A stretch of DNA of 64,000 nt from Streptomyces spirodelae (GCF_017676385.1 NZ_JAFFZN010000023.1:1-64000), one strand, 5' to 3'; positions 43,908 to 52,961 are shown, counted from the stretch's first letter. Program-made: numbers and translations. The notes: generated from the sequence alone by a model not told the origin.

Positions 43908-45794
43908 TCAGCGGATGCGGACCACCGAGGGGTCGTGGTCGCTCGTCTGGTCCGCGAACTCCGCGTTGATGTGGACGATGTCGTATTCGGGGCGGCCGGC
44001 GCCCGGGCTGGTCAGCAGGTGGTCCAGGGTCTGGGAGTTGCCGTTGAAGACATAGCCGTAGCGCTCGTCGGCCGGCAGCCGGTTCATGGGGCTGGTCAGC
44101 GTGTGGCCGGAGCGCAGCGTCTTGAGCGCGGGGGAGAAGGGGAAGTCGTTGAAGTCGCCGCCCGCGACGACGACGGCGTTCCGGTCGATGGCGCGGATGT
44201 TCCGGACGAAACGGTTGACCACGTCGGCCTGTTCGATCCGCTGCGGCTCCGAGTGCCGGGCGGGCGGCTGGAAGCGGCCCTCCATGGGCTGGTCGCCGTC
44301 GAGGTCGCCGCCGCCTTTGGAGCTGAAGTGGTTGGCGATCACGAACACCGTGCGGCCCCGGAAGCGGAACTCGCCGGCCAGCGGCTTGCGGCTGGCCTTC
44401 CACGCGGGGTCCTGCGGCGCGATCCGGCCCGGTGATGCGGACAGCGCTGGCTTGCCGCCCTTGGCCACGACCTTCACCGGGGTCGTGGTGTCGCCGCCGG
44501 GGCGGTCGGTGAAGGAGACCCGCTCGGGGTTGTAGAGGAAGGCCACGCGGATGTTGCCGCCGGGCTGGCCGCCATCGGCCTTGTCGGCCGGGTCGATCTG
44601 GCGCCACTCGTAGGAGGGTCCGCCCGCCTTCCGGATGGCGTCGGTGAGCATCTCGAGCGTCTTCCCGGCGCCGACCGTGCCGTCGTCCGTCGGCCCGGTG
44701 TCGTCCTGGACCTCCTCGACGGTGACGATGTCGGGTGAGGAGAGGTTGGTGACCAGCCCGTCGGCCAGCCGCTCGAACTTGGCGGGCTCGGACTTGGGGG
44801 AGAGGTTCTCGACGTTGTACGTGGCCACCGCCAGCTCGTTCCGGCGCTGTGCGCGGGTGCGCTCACGCTCGAGGTGGTTGTCGCGGTGGTCGCCGAGCGT
44901 GGTGGCACGCAGTGTGTAGCCGCCGTACTGCTCGTAGTCCAGCGGGCCTTCGGTGGTGCCGCGCAGCTCGTCGCCCACATCGGCCTTCGGGAAGGGGTGT
45001 TCGGCCAGCGGGAGGAGCGAGGAGACCTTCATCCGGGCGCCGTTCTGGCCCTCGTAGGAGCCGTAGAGGGTGCCGCCGCGCGGGGTGGGGTTCTGCCGGG
45101 GGTCGGTGGTCACCCACAGGTCGTGGTAGCGCGAGGTGGGACCGGTGACGCGGACGTCGCGTACGGAGACCCGCATGCCCTCCAGCGACTCGTAGCGGTC
45201 GAGCGCGTACCGGTTCGGACGCAGCCTGCGCTCCTCGATGCTGCCCCCGTCCGCGTCGGGCGCGTAGGACTCGGGGACGGAGCGCGCCGTCAGCCGGACG
45301 GGGCGCGGCAGCTCGGCGTCCGCGACGCCGCCCGTCCGCTCCCAGGACGCGCCGGTCAGCTCGGTGACCGACTGGTTGCCCGCCTCCTTGCCGCCCGGGT
45401 AGTACTCCTGGACCTTCCCGCTCACGCGCAGCGCGTCCCCGGCGGCGACCCCGGGGCTCTTGCCCCCGGTGTAGACGAAGATCCCCTCGCTGGTGGCGCG
45501 GTCGTGGTCGGGGCGCGGGTCCTGCAGCCAGAAGCCTCTCGACCCGCCGAAGTCCCGTACGCCGGTGACGATTCCGGTCACGCCGGTGACGTTCTTCCCG
45601 GCGAACGGCGAGAGCCGGGTTCTGCCCTGGATGTCGTGGATGCGGGGCGGGAAAGCGGAGTCCGCACCGGCGGCGGGCGCCGTGGCTCCGGCGGGGGCGG
45701 GCAGGACGAGGAGCGTGGAACAGACGGCGACGGTGAGGGCCGCGGTCCGGGTGGTCCGGCGGGAGAGCGGGCGGAACGGGAGGTGGGACGGCAC
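43908..45794 (-). CDS. Secreted endonuclease/exonuclease/phosphatase-family protein
   Basis: An exported protein of 628 residues from the GTG at 45794 (GGAGG six bases upstream). The signal peptide is RRTTRTAALTVAVCSTLLVLPAPAGATA. The N-terminal half (about 45-320) resembles the OB/lamin-tail-like part of extracellular nucleases (IHDIQGRTRLSPFAG, GFWLQDPRPD). The C-terminal EEP domain shows ATYNVENLS, DIVTVEEVQD (metal Glu), NHFSSKGGGD, GGDFNDFPFS and the catalytic SDHDPSVVR. It is probably an extracellular DNase/RNase or phosphodiesterase for nutrient scavenging. A perfect -35 TTGACA is visible on the minus strand at 45882-45887, with no good -10. Confidence 0.92.
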   Translation of the reverse strand: MPSHLPFRPLSRRTTRTAALTVAVCSTLLVLPAPAGATAPAAGADSAFPPRIHDIQGRTRLSPFAGKNVTGVTGIVTGVRDFGGSRGFWLQDPRPDHDRATSEGIFVYTGGKSPGVAAGDALRVSGKVQEYYPGGKEAGNQSVTELTGASWERTGGVADAELPRPVRLTARSVPESYAPDADGGSIEERRLRPNRYALDRYESLEGMRVSVRDVRVTGPTSRYHDLWVTTDPRQNPTPRGGTLYGSYEGQNGARMKVSSLLPLAEHPFPKADVGDELRGTTEGPLDYEQYGGYTLRATTLGDHRDNHLERERTRAQRRNELAVATYNVENLSPKSEPAKFERLADGLVTNLSSPDIVTVEEVQDDTGPTDDGTVGAGKTLEMLTDAIRKAGGPSYEWRQIDPADKADGGQPGGNIRVAFLYNPERVSFTDRPGGDTTTPVKVVAKGGKPALSASPGRIAPQDPAWKASRKPLAGEFRFRGRTVFVIANHFSSKGGGDLDGDQPMEGRFQPPARHSEPQRIEQADVVNRFVRNIRAIDRNAVVVAGGDFNDFPFSPALKTLRSGHTLTSPMNRLPADERYGYVFNGNSQTLDHLLTSPGAGRPEYDIVHINAEFADQTSDHDPSVVRIR

Positions 45795-46019
45795 GGAGGG
45801 CCTCCGGGATGCGTGGGGAGCACGGACGGCTGTACGCGGGGCATTCTCTACGCGCGTAAAGCATGGCGGGCGAACAGGAGTTGTCAAGGTCGTGACAGCC
45901 TGGGGCGCGGGTGCGCCGCCGCCTTGTTACGTGCCCGGTGCACGATTCGGGCACCTGGGGACAGAACCCGTCTACGCTGGGTCCTCGCACCGTCCGGCAA
46001 CCCGTAGGACCCGTAGGAG

Positions 46020-47720
46020 ATGAACCCGCACATGACCGGTGACGACCGTCCCACCCTGCCGCCCGTAAGGCTGCCCTCCGATGCCGAACTGGCGCGGGAC
46101 GCACTGGCCGCACCGCTCCTGGCGCGCGCTGTGGAGCTCACCCGCTGGGCGCGCGCGGGCAGCCCCGCGGGCGCGGGCATCCCGGTGGGCGCCGGCGGCG
46201 AACTCCTCTCCCAGCAGCTCAAGGAGGCGGCCGCGCACCTGGGCCTGAGCGGCGATGAGGAGGCACCGGCCCTGGCCGCCGACGCCTGGAACTTCGCGGT
46301 GGACACCGGGCTGTTGGCGATCGACGAGGACGAGGAGACAACAGCAGACGACGCGGGCGACCCGGGCCACGGCGGACACGCGGCCGGAGGCGACGCGGGA
46401 GCCGCCGGGGAGACCGGGCCCGGCAGTGACGAACCGGTGGGCGTGGCCACGCCGGACGCCGAACTCGGCGGTCTGACCGGCGACCCCGGGGCCGCCGCAC
46501 CCGCCCCCGACGAGATCCTCGAACTGTGGCGCACCGGCCTGGAGACCGTGCTCGCGGACGCCGCGACTCCCAGCTTCGAGGAGCTGCTGGGCGGCATCGA
46601 GGGCGCGGTCGGCGAGGACGGCGAGATCGACCCGGACGCCATCGACCTCGACGCCATCGACTGGAATCCCGAGGAGGAGACCGAAGCACTCGACAGCGCC
46701 CTGGGCAATCTCTACCTGCTCACCGCCACCGACCCCGCGGTCGCCGCCGGCTCGATGGTGCCGCTGCCCGTGCTTGCCGCCTCGATGACGGTGCCCGAGG
46801 GGATGGACGAGCCCACCGACGAGGTGCTGGAGGAAGTCTCGACCACGATGATGCGGCTGGACGAACAGTTCCGCATGCTGGAGCCGACCGGACTGGTCGC
46901 CTACCAGCCGGTGGACGAGGCCCTCACCCAGGAGGCCGCCGACGGCGAAGAGGTGCACGGCGCCGACGACTTGAGCGCCGACCTCGACGACGAGGACGTC
47001 TCCCGGTACGGCATGGTGCGGCTCACCCCGCTCGGGCTCTACGGCGTACGCGAGCGGATGCGGGAGGCCGGTCTTGAGGTGCCCGCAGTCGGGGACCTCG
47101 CCGGCGCCGGTGCCGACAAGCTGCTGGCGGCCCTCCCCGTCTACTCCGAGGAGATCGCGCGCAGCGAGATCGAGATGTGGTTCGCCGCCCGCGCCGCCGC
47201 GGCCGACGGCACCGCTGCGGTTGAAGGCACCGACGGCACCGACGGGGGCGGTGGGAACGGCGGCACCCTGGGCGCAGCGCGCGAACTGCTGGCGGCGGCG
47301 CGGGGCGTGGACGAGGCGGCACCCGTGCGGCGGCTGGCCTGCCAGCAGGCGCTCTCACTCGCCGGGCCGGAGGCCGAGCCCGCGCTGCGCGAGGTGCTGG
47401 ACGACCGGCAGTTGGGTGGGCTGGCCCGGGTCTGGCTCGCCGAGCGCGGCGCCGCGCAGGTGCCGCAGCCGGACGAGGAGATGGTCTTCTGGCTGACCAT
47501 CGACACCATCGCCGCGCAGGTCGCGACCGCGGGCGAACCGGACGAACTGCGCGAGCTGGTGCGGGACCTGGTCGACCAGCACGCCGGGTTCTTCGAGAAG
47601 GCATGGCGGGTGGAGCACCCGGCCACCGGCGATGTGCTGGAGACGATGGGGCGGGTGCACCCGGACAAGCGAGTGGCCAAGGAGGCCCGCAAGGCCGCCT
47701 TCAAGGCACGCTCCCGGTGA
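46020..47720 (+). CDS. Large acidic conserved hypothetical protein
   Basis: A 566-residue cytoplasmic protein with no recognised catalytic family. It is strongly acidic in the middle (EDEETTADDAGD; DEDGEIDPDAIDLDAIDW-like stretches), with Ala/Gly-rich spacers. The last 150 residues (from about 415) are alpha-helical with HEAT-like spacing (AARELLAAARG, VRRLACQQALSLAG, PALREVLDDRQLGGLARVWLA) and finish in a basic tail. Similar proteins occur in other streptomycetes as far as I recall. The start may be the ATG at 46020 or the one at 46032. A scaffold or interaction role is guesswork. Confidence 0.75.
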   Translation: MNPHMTGDDRPTLPPVRLPSDAELARDALAAPLLARAVELTRWARAGSPAGAGIPVGAGGELLSQQLKEAAAHLGLSGDEEAPALAADAWNFAVDTGLLAIDEDEETTADDAGDPGHGGHAAGGDAGAAGETGPGSDEPVGVATPDAELGGLTGDPGAAAPAPDEILELWRTGLETVLADAATPSFEELLGGIEGAVGEDGEIDPDAIDLDAIDWNPEEETEALDSALGNLYLLTATDPAVAAGSMVPLPVLAASMTVPEGMDEPTDEVLEEVSTTMMRLDEQFRMLEPTGLVAYQPVDEALTQEAADGEEVHGADDLSADLDDEDVSRYGMVRLTPLGLYGVRERMREAGLEVPAVGDLAGAGADKLLAALPVYSEEIARSEIEMWFAARAAAADGTAAVEGTDGTDGGGGNGGTLGAARELLAAARGVDEAAPVRRLACQQALSLAGPEAEPALREVLDDRQLGGLARVWLAERGAAQVPQPDEEMVFWLTIDTIAAQVATAGEPDELRELVRDLVDQHAGFFEKAWRVEHPATGDVLETMGRVHPDKRVAKEARKAAFKARSR

Positions 47721-47849
47721 GCCGCGTCCGGCCGGGGTCCCGCTGCAGGGCTCGCCGCCCATGGTCAGCTCCGAGCCGGAGGCGAAGGAGCCGATCTCCA
47801 TCAGCCGCGATCTGCAGGGCGTACCGGCGCGGGCGGAGACCGAGCCGGG

Positions 47850-48434
47850 TCAGCCGCTGGTAGGACGCTTGCGTCCGGCGCCTCCCACCCGGTCTCTCAG
47901 GGCCGTCACCAGCAGGGCGAGCGTGCCGAGGGCGACGGGCAGCAGTGCCAGGACCAGCTTCCCGGTCAGCTCTTCGCCCTGCTTCGGCGGCGTGGTGCTC
48001 CACATCACGGTGCAGGTGACGGTCATCGTCAGCCCCAGGCAGAACCCGAGGATGAGCAACAGCCGGGCGATGCGCCGGGCGCTCGCCCGGTCCCTGGGTC
48101 GGTTGACGAGGCTCGATGTCCGCTGCTCGGCGCCGAGTTCACTGGTCGGTGTCATGCGCAGCGTGGCGTAGGCGGTTCCGGCCAGCAGCGCCAGCGTTCC
48201 CGCGTGGACGAAGACGGGCAGGAAGACGGTGCCCACGGACTTGTCCCCGTATCTGTCGACGCCGTCGCTGCCGATGTGCTGCGGCACCTTCGCCGGAAGG
48301 TCGGGGTAGACCACGACCCCCCACACCAGGAGCCCCACCAGAATCAGCAGCCCCGGTGCCAGCCACAGCCAGGGGAAGTCGGCGCCGCCGTCGGCGCGCC
48401 GCCCGGCACCGTCCCCGTCCCGATCCCCGCCCAT
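47850..48434 (-). CDS. DUF1648-domain membrane protein
   Basis: A 194-residue integral membrane protein from the ATG at 48434. An N-terminal Asp/Gly-rich stretch is followed by a transmembrane segment (LWLAPGLLILVGLLVWGVVVY). Then comes the DUF1648 motif PDLPAKVPQHIGSDGVDRYGDKS, which is the hallmark, and three more membrane segments. DUF1648 is found with SdpI-type immunity proteins and stress-related membrane proteins. There is no toxin gene in view, so the role is unknown. Confidence 0.8.
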   Translation of the reverse strand: MGGDRDGDGAGRRADGGADFPWLWLAPGLLILVGLLVWGVVVYPDLPAKVPQHIGSDGVDRYGDKSVGTVFLPVFVHAGTLALLAGTAYATLRMTPTSELGAEQRTSSLVNRPRDRASARRIARLLLILGFCLGLTMTVTCTVMWSTTPPKQGEELTGKLVLALLPVALGTLALLVTALRDRVGGAGRKRPTSG

Positions 48435-48528
48435 GTCCTGTCTCTCCCCGCTGTCCGGCTCTCCCCGTGTCGTCCGGGTGCTCTGCTTCCCCCGGAAGCG
48501 GTGGTCATTCCGCTTCTCCCCGGGGCGC

Positions 48529-48744
48529 CTATTCCGCCTGGCGGCCCCAGACAAGGTGGTTGCCGCCCTGCCATTCGAAGACCGCGTCGTCGTAGAGATC
48601 GACGGTGGCGATGTCCAGGCCCGCTCGGGCAAGGTACTCGATCAGGTCGGTCATGCCGTAGGCGGTCCCCAGCGGCTCGCCGCGCGCGGTGACGCGGCGG
48701 CCGCCGTCGGGGGCGGGAGGGTGGACGACGACAAGCGCGCTCAT
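48529..48744 (-). CDS. Small conserved hypothetical protein
   Basis: A 71-residue soluble protein, start ATG at 48744. The composition is ordinary for a folded domain: VVVHPPAPDGGRRVTARG, then GMTDLIEYLARAGLD, then VFEWQGGNHLVWG. No family was recognised. Codon use agrees with its neighbours, and it lies on the same strand as and just before the DUF1648 gene, so it could be co-transcribed. No ribosome-binding site is obvious. Confidence 0.6.
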   Translation of the reverse strand: MSALVVVHPPAPDGGRRVTARGEPLGTAYGMTDLIEYLARAGLDIATVDLYDDAVFEWQGGNHLVWGRQAE

Positions 48745-48809
48745 ACTTACAGGCTGCGCCCGGTGCCGCGCCGATGCACCTCGGGGCCCGGGAGGGGTAG
48801 TGTCCCGGC

Positions 48810-49478
48810 ATGGCTGGAGTCCGTCCTGATGTGCACGGCTTCTGGGAGGCCGACGGCGCGACGAAGACGTTCACGCACTCCCTCGACCCCGGCCTGCTGG
48901 CCGCCCACATTCCGCCCACCGCGCGCGTCCTGGACTACGGCTGCGGCTACGGGCGGCTGACGGCGCGGCTCGGCGAGCTGGGGTACGCGCACGTCGTCGG
49001 CGTCGATCCCGCGCGCGCCATGATCGAGCGCGGGCGGCGGGAGAACCCGCGGCTGGCGCTGTACCACCAGCCCGAGCTGCCGCTGCCCGAACGGGACGGC
49101 GCTTTCGACGCCGCGCTCCTGTTCGCCGTCCTGACCTGTGTGCCGGACGACGCCGCTCAGGGCGCGACCCTGGCCGAGCTGGCCAGGGTGGTGCGGCCGG
49201 GCGGCGCCCTGTACGTCAGCGAGGTACCCCTGCAGCGCGACGCGCGCAATGTGGCCCGATACGAGCGGTATCACGCGTCCGTGCCGGGGAGCGCGTACGG
49301 CACGTTCACCACCGACGACGGCGGCCTCTTCCGGCACCTTCCCGCGGACCGGCTCCGGGCGCTGCTGCGCGACCACGGGTTCAGGGTCGCCGAGGAACGA
49401 GTGGGTACGGCGCCTACGCTGAGCGGTCACCGGGCGGAGTGTCTGCAGTTGGTGGCACGCCGTAGCGCGGACGGCTGA
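48810..49478 (+). CDS. Class I SAM-dependent methyltransferase
   Basis: A 222-residue methyltransferase (Methyltransf_11/25 type). Motif I is VLDYGCGYGRLTARL (near 40), with acidic VVGVDPAR; motifs II/III are GAFDAALLFAVLTCVPDD and VVRPGGALYVSEV. The acceptor is unknown. TAGTGT (48798-48803) lies six bases before the ATG with no ribosome-binding site, so it is probably leaderless. Its last 65 bases overlap the end of the convergent TetR gene, so antisense interference between them is possible. Confidence 0.88.
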   Translation: MAGVRPDVHGFWEADGATKTFTHSLDPGLLAAHIPPTARVLDYGCGYGRLTARLGELGYAHVVGVDPARAMIERGRRENPRLALYHQPELPLPERDGAFDAALLFAVLTCVPDDAAQGATLAELARVVRPGGALYVSEVPLQRDARNVARYERYHASVPGSAYGTFTTDDGGLFRHLPADRLRALLRDHGFRVAEERVGTAPTLSGHRAECLQLVARRSADG

Positions 49479-50148
49479 GCGCCCGCTCCAGGGACTGCGC
49501 GGCCAGCGCGCGCGCCCTGGCGACCGGGTCGTCGACGACTGCCAGCCCGCGCAGCACCACGGCGCCCTCGTGCAGCAGCGCCAGCTCGTCGGCCAGCCTG
49601 TCGGGCTCGTCCGCACCGGCCGCGACCGCGAGTTCGTACAGGTAGCCGCGCAGCCAGAGCTTCTGCTCGTCGATCACGCGGCGCCCCGGGTGCGCGGGGT
49701 CGGGGAGTTCGGCCGCGGCGTTGACGAAGCCGCAGCCGCGCGGGTTGTGCTGCCGGGTCCACTCCGCGAGCGCGTCGAAGGTGGCCAGCAGCCGCTCGCC
49801 GGGCCCGGCTCCGGTGCCGGTCCCGGGGGCTCGTGTGTCCACCCATGAGGTCAGCCAGGAGCGCCAGCGGCGGTCGCGCTCGCGCAGATACGCGGCGATC
49901 AGCGCGTCCTTGCCGCCGAACCTGTCGTAGAGCGTCTTCTTGGTGGTCCCCGCCTCCTTGGCGATCAGATCGACTCCGACGGCCGTGATGCCGCGCTCGT
50001 AGAAGAGGGCGCCCGCCGCGTCCAGGATCTTCCGCGCGCCGGGTGTCAGCCCTTCCGGCTCGGTGTCCCCGGCCTCCCGCCCGATGTCCGGCCTGGTCTC
50101 CACTGCCTCCCGGCTCCCTTCGGCCGATGCGCCGGCGTACTCGCTCAC
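49414..50148 (-). CDS. TetR-family transcriptional regulator
   Basis: A 244-residue TetR repressor. The HTH is near residues 45-75 (GITAVGVDLIAKEAGTTKKTLYDRFGGKDALIAAYL), and a Cys-containing middle (NPRGCGFVNAAAEL) is typical of a subgroup that represses adjacent exporters. The GTG at 50148 is the start. It is divergent from the EamA transporter gene, and two matching palindromes lie between them. Its 3' end overlaps the methyltransferase gene by 65 bases, tail to tail. Confidence 0.92.
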   Translation of the reverse strand: MSEYAGASAEGSREAVETRPDIGREAGDTEPEGLTPGARKILDAAGALFYERGITAVGVDLIAKEAGTTKKTLYDRFGGKDALIAAYLRERDRRWRSWLTSWVDTRAPGTGTGAGPGERLLATFDALAEWTRQHNPRGCGFVNAAAELPDPAHPGRRVIDEQKLWLRGYLYELAVAAGADEPDRLADELALLHEGAVVLRGLAVVDDPVARARALAAQSLERALSRPRYGVPPTADTPPGDRSA

Positions 50149-50161
50149 CAGCGCGCTTGCA

Positions 50162-50219
50162 GTAAACAGATCTGTCTACTTCACTGTACCTCCAGGGTAG
50201 GTAGACCGATCGGTCTACC
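50162..50219. promoter_or_regulatory. Two TetR operators between the regulator and the EamA gene
   Basis: GTAGACCGATCGGTCTAC (50201-50218) is a perfect palindrome, extendable by one base each side. GTAAACAGATCTGTCTAC (50162-50179) is the same pattern with one mismatched pair. They are probably the operators of the divergent TetR protein. Confidence 0.82.
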
Positions 50220-50294
50220 GGTAGCCGTCCGCCGTCGGCTGCCCGCGTCCCGACCCGCAGCCATGCACCGAACACCGCGTGAGGAGCCCCACCC

Positions 50295-51419
50295 GTGCCA
50301 GCCCCACACCTGTCCCTCCCGGCCCCCGTGGCCTCCGCCACCGTCTCCGCCGGGCTCGTCGTCATGTGGAGCTCCGGCTTCATCGGCGCCGAGCTCGGCA
50401 CCCGGCAGACCACCGCCGACACCCTGCTGATGTGGCGGTTCCTGGCCGCGACGGTGCTGCTGGGCGGCGCCTGGCTGCTGTGGCGCCGCCGCCGGCTGCC
50501 TCCGCGCGCGCTCGCCGAGCAGGCGGCCGTCGGGCTGCTCTCGCAGGGCGCCTACCTCGGCTCCACCGTGTGGGCCGTCGGACTGGGCGTCCCCTCCGGC
50601 ACCTCCGCGCTGATAGCCGCGCTCCAGCCGCTCGCCGCAGGGGCGCTGGCCGGACCGCTGCTCGGCGAGCGGGTCGGTCGCCGCCAGTGGGCCGGACTCC
50701 TCGTCGGCCTGGGCGGCGTCGCCCTCGTCGTACGCGACGACCTCGCGGCCCCCGGAGCGGCGCCCACCTGGGCTTACGCGCTGCCCTTCGCCGGGATGGC
50801 AGGACTGCTCGCCGCCAGCTTCCTGGAGCGCCGCGCCCGGCACCAGCTGCCCGCCGTGGACACGGTGCCGCTGCACTGTGCCGTGAGCGCGCTGGTCTTC
50901 ACGGCGGTAGCGGCCGGACTCGGCCATGCGGCGCCGCCCGCCGCCTCCGGCGCCTTCTGGCTCGCCGTTGGCTGGGTCGTCCTGCTCTCCACCGTCGGCG
51001 GCTACGGGTTCTACTGGATGAGCCTGCGCCGCAACGGCGTGACCGGGACCAGCGCCCTGATCTACCTCACCCCGCCGACCACCCTGCTGTGGGCGTACGC
51101 CATGTTCGGTGAGGCGCCCGGCGGCGGGGCCGTGCTGGGCATGGTGGTGTGCGTGGTGGCGGCGACGGTGGAAACCCCGGCCAGGGCAAAGGAACCGCAA
51201 AGCCCGGCCAGTCGTTACTCCCGGCATGACCGCAATGACTCCCGGCTCCAACCTGCCGCTGACCGCTCAGCGCGTGGCGGTGGACGTGACCGCACCCAGC
51301 AAGCTCGACGTCTCGGCCCTGCTGCTGAGCCCGGAGGGCAAGGTCCGCTCGGACGACGACTTCGTCTTCTACAACCAGCCCACCGCTCCCGGCGTGACGC
51401 ACAGCAGCGGTGCCACTGA
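50295..51419 (+). CDS. EamA/DMT-family transporter with abnormal C-terminal extension
   Basis: A drug/metabolite transporter of the EamA family with about ten transmembrane helices. The start is the GTG at 50295 (GAGGAG eight bases upstream). The first repeat begins VVMWSSGFIGAELGTRQT, and SALIAALQPLAAGALAGPLLGERVG is the classical EamA block. The homologous part ends near residue 300 (VCVVAATVET). The frame then continues for about 75 Arg/Gln-rich residues, overlapping the TerD gene from 51226 to 51419 in another frame. The tail looks like read-through after loss of a stop. The pair with the TetR gene suggests a ligand-induced exporter. Confidence 0.88.
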   Translation: MPAPHLSLPAPVASATVSAGLVVMWSSGFIGAELGTRQTTADTLLMWRFLAATVLLGGAWLLWRRRRLPPRALAEQAAVGLLSQGAYLGSTVWAVGLGVPSGTSALIAALQPLAAGALAGPLLGERVGRRQWAGLLVGLGGVALVVRDDLAAPGAAPTWAYALPFAGMAGLLAASFLERRARHQLPAVDTVPLHCAVSALVFTAVAAGLGHAAPPAASGAFWLAVGWVVLLSTVGGYGFYWMSLRRNGVTGTSALIYLTPPTTLLWAYAMFGEAPGGGAVLGMVVCVVAATVETPARAKEPQSPASRYSRHDRNDSRLQPAADRSARGGGRDRTQQARRLGPAAEPGGQGPLGRRLRLLQPAHRSRRDAQQRCH

Positions 51420-52434
51420 CACGATCACCGTGGAGACCGGCGCGGTGCCCGCCGCGATCGACAAGGTCGTCGTCACCGCGAGCCTCGACGCGCCCGGGGC
51501 CACCTTCGCCGGTACGGAACCCACCGCGACGGTGCGCGACGCCGCGACCGGTGCGGTGCTGGCCACCTTCACCCCGCCGCAGCTGGGTGCCGAGACGGCG
51601 CTGCTGGTGGTGGAGGTCTACCGCAGGAACGGTGCCTGGAAGGTACGGGCGGTCGGACAGGGGTACGCCAACGGGCTGGGCGGTATCGCCTCGGACTTCG
51701 GCGTGAACGTGGAGGAACCCCCGGCAGCCGCCGCTCCGGCCGCTCCTTCGGCGCCCTCCGCCCCGGCCGCGCCCCCGGCGCCTCCAGCGCCCGCGCCCGC
51801 CGCCCCGGCGGCTCCCGCAGGGGCGGGAGGCATGGCGGCCGGGGCCGGGAAGATCAACCTGGACAAGGGGAAGGTCAACCTTCAGAAGAACCAGACGGTT
51901 TCCCTGGTCAAGGGAGGTCGGCCGCTGCTCACCTCGGTGCGGATGGGCCTCGGCTGGGAGCCGGTCTTCCGGGCGGGGAGGCGGGCCAAGGACATCGACC
52001 TCGATGCCTCGGTGATCGCCTACGACGCCAACCGCAAGAAGATCGACTCCTGTTACTTCGGCAAGCTGGCCATCCTGGGCGGCGTCATCCAGCACTCCGG
52101 CGACAACCTCACGGGTGAGGGCGCCGGGGACGACGAGGTGATCACCGTCCACCTCGGCGATCTCCCGCCCCAGGTCACGGGTCTCGTCTTCACGGTGAAC
52201 TCCTTCTCGGGACAGAAGTTCACCGATGTCGCCAAGGCCTACTGCCGACTGCTCGACGCCTCGGGCGGGGAGCTGGTCCGCTTCGACCTGACCCAGTCCG
52301 AGCCGAGGACGGGCGTGCTGATGGCGAAGTTCATCCGCCAGTTCTCCGGCGAGTGGGAGATGACGGCCCTGGGCGAGTACGTCGACTCGCGTACGGTGCG
52401 CGGAATGGTGAAGCCGGGCGCCGCGGCACTGTAG
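51226..52434 (+). CDS. Double TerD-domain protein
   Basis: A 402-residue stress protein with two TerD (tellurium resistance/CABP-like) domains. The first runs from about 3 to 160 (MTPGSNLPLTAQRVAVDVTA; KVRSDDDFVFYNQP). An Ala/Pro linker follows (about 165-205). The second covers about 210-395 and includes INLDKGKVNLQKNQTVSLVK and DIDLDASVIAYDANRKKID, with Asp residues for calcium. The start is the ATG at 51226 or, closer to the family, the ATG at 51235; no ribosome-binding site is visible. TerD proteins act in tellurite, oxidative and developmental stress; the exact role is open. Confidence 0.93.
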   Translation: MTAMTPGSNLPLTAQRVAVDVTAPSKLDVSALLLSPEGKVRSDDDFVFYNQPTAPGVTHSSGATDTITVETGAVPAAIDKVVVTASLDAPGATFAGTEPTATVRDAATGAVLATFTPPQLGAETALLVVEVYRRNGAWKVRAVGQGYANGLGGIASDFGVNVEEPPAAAAPAAPSAPSAPAAPPAPPAPAPAAPAAPAGAGGMAAGAGKINLDKGKVNLQKNQTVSLVKGGRPLLTSVRMGLGWEPVFRAGRRAKDIDLDASVIAYDANRKKIDSCYFGKLAILGGVIQHSGDNLTGEGAGDDEVITVHLGDLPPQVTGLVFTVNSFSGQKFTDVAKAYCRLLDASGGELVRFDLTQSEPRTGVLMAKFIRQFSGEWEMTALGEYVDSRTVRGMVKPGAAAL

Positions 52435-52463
52435 CCCCGGGCCCACGGCTCACCGGGCGGCGG

Positions 52464-52907
52464 TCAGAAGTCGAAGAGGGGACCCGTCGCCCGGTGCAGG
52501 GCACAGGCGTTGGGGAAGGTCTTCTTCCAGTTGACGGCCTTCCCCCGGTGGCTGCCGCGCGCTTCGGCGGTCACCGGGTCGTGCTTCATGGTGCAGTGAC
52601 CGCGCTTGCCGGGCAGCGCGTCGAGGTTCCCGCGCGTCTTGTCGAGCGCGGCACACGCCTGAGCGGCCTTCGGGTGCTTGCCGCGCGGGGTGGGCTCGCA
52701 CTGCAGCAGGACGCCCCGGATGGTGGACTTGCCGGAGCGGGAGACGGCCAGGAAGACGCCCTGGTCGCCACGGTCGGGCTTGGCGCTCCTCGGGGCGCTC
52801 GCGGCGTCGGCTGCGGGCGCCGACTGCGGGGCCAGCAGCGGCAGGGTCAGCGCGGCCGCGGCCAGCGCTGTGCGGACGAGGTGCCGGGTGGAGATTCGAG
52901 TGCTCAC
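52464..52907 (-). CDS. Subtilisin inhibitor-like secreted protease inhibitor
   Basis: A 147-residue SSI-family protein, exported by streptomycetes to control their own extracellular serine proteases. The signal peptide is RTALAAAALTLPLLAPQSAPAADA. The mature part shows LLQCEPTPRGKHPKAAQACAAL (first disulfide), HCTMKHDPVTAEARG (second disulfide and reactive loop, with Met-Lys as the probable P1-P1' bond) and TFPNACALHRATGPLFDF, the family C-terminus. The start is the GTG at 52907. It faces the TerD gene tail to tail. Confidence 0.92.
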   Translation of the reverse strand: MSTRISTRHLVRTALAAAALTLPLLAPQSAPAADAASAPRSAKPDRGDQGVFLAVSRSGKSTIRGVLLQCEPTPRGKHPKAAQACAALDKTRGNLDALPGKRGHCTMKHDPVTAEARGSHRGKAVNWKKTFPNACALHRATGPLFDF

Positions 52908-52961
52908 GGCCTCTCAACGAGACCGGGGGCCGGAAGGACACGCGCGGCGGACCGGCGTGTG

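Noticed and set aside
45882..45910. PhoP box upstream of the secreted nuclease
   Set aside because: Only one GTTCGCC-like half-site occurs on the minus strand near 45870; the required tandem repeats are missing.
47701..48003. Minus-strand frame after and overlapping the DUF1648 gene, considered as a frameshifted C-terminus
   Set aside because: No homology to the DUF1648 family could be seen and the DUF1648 gene already has a normal hydrophobic end.
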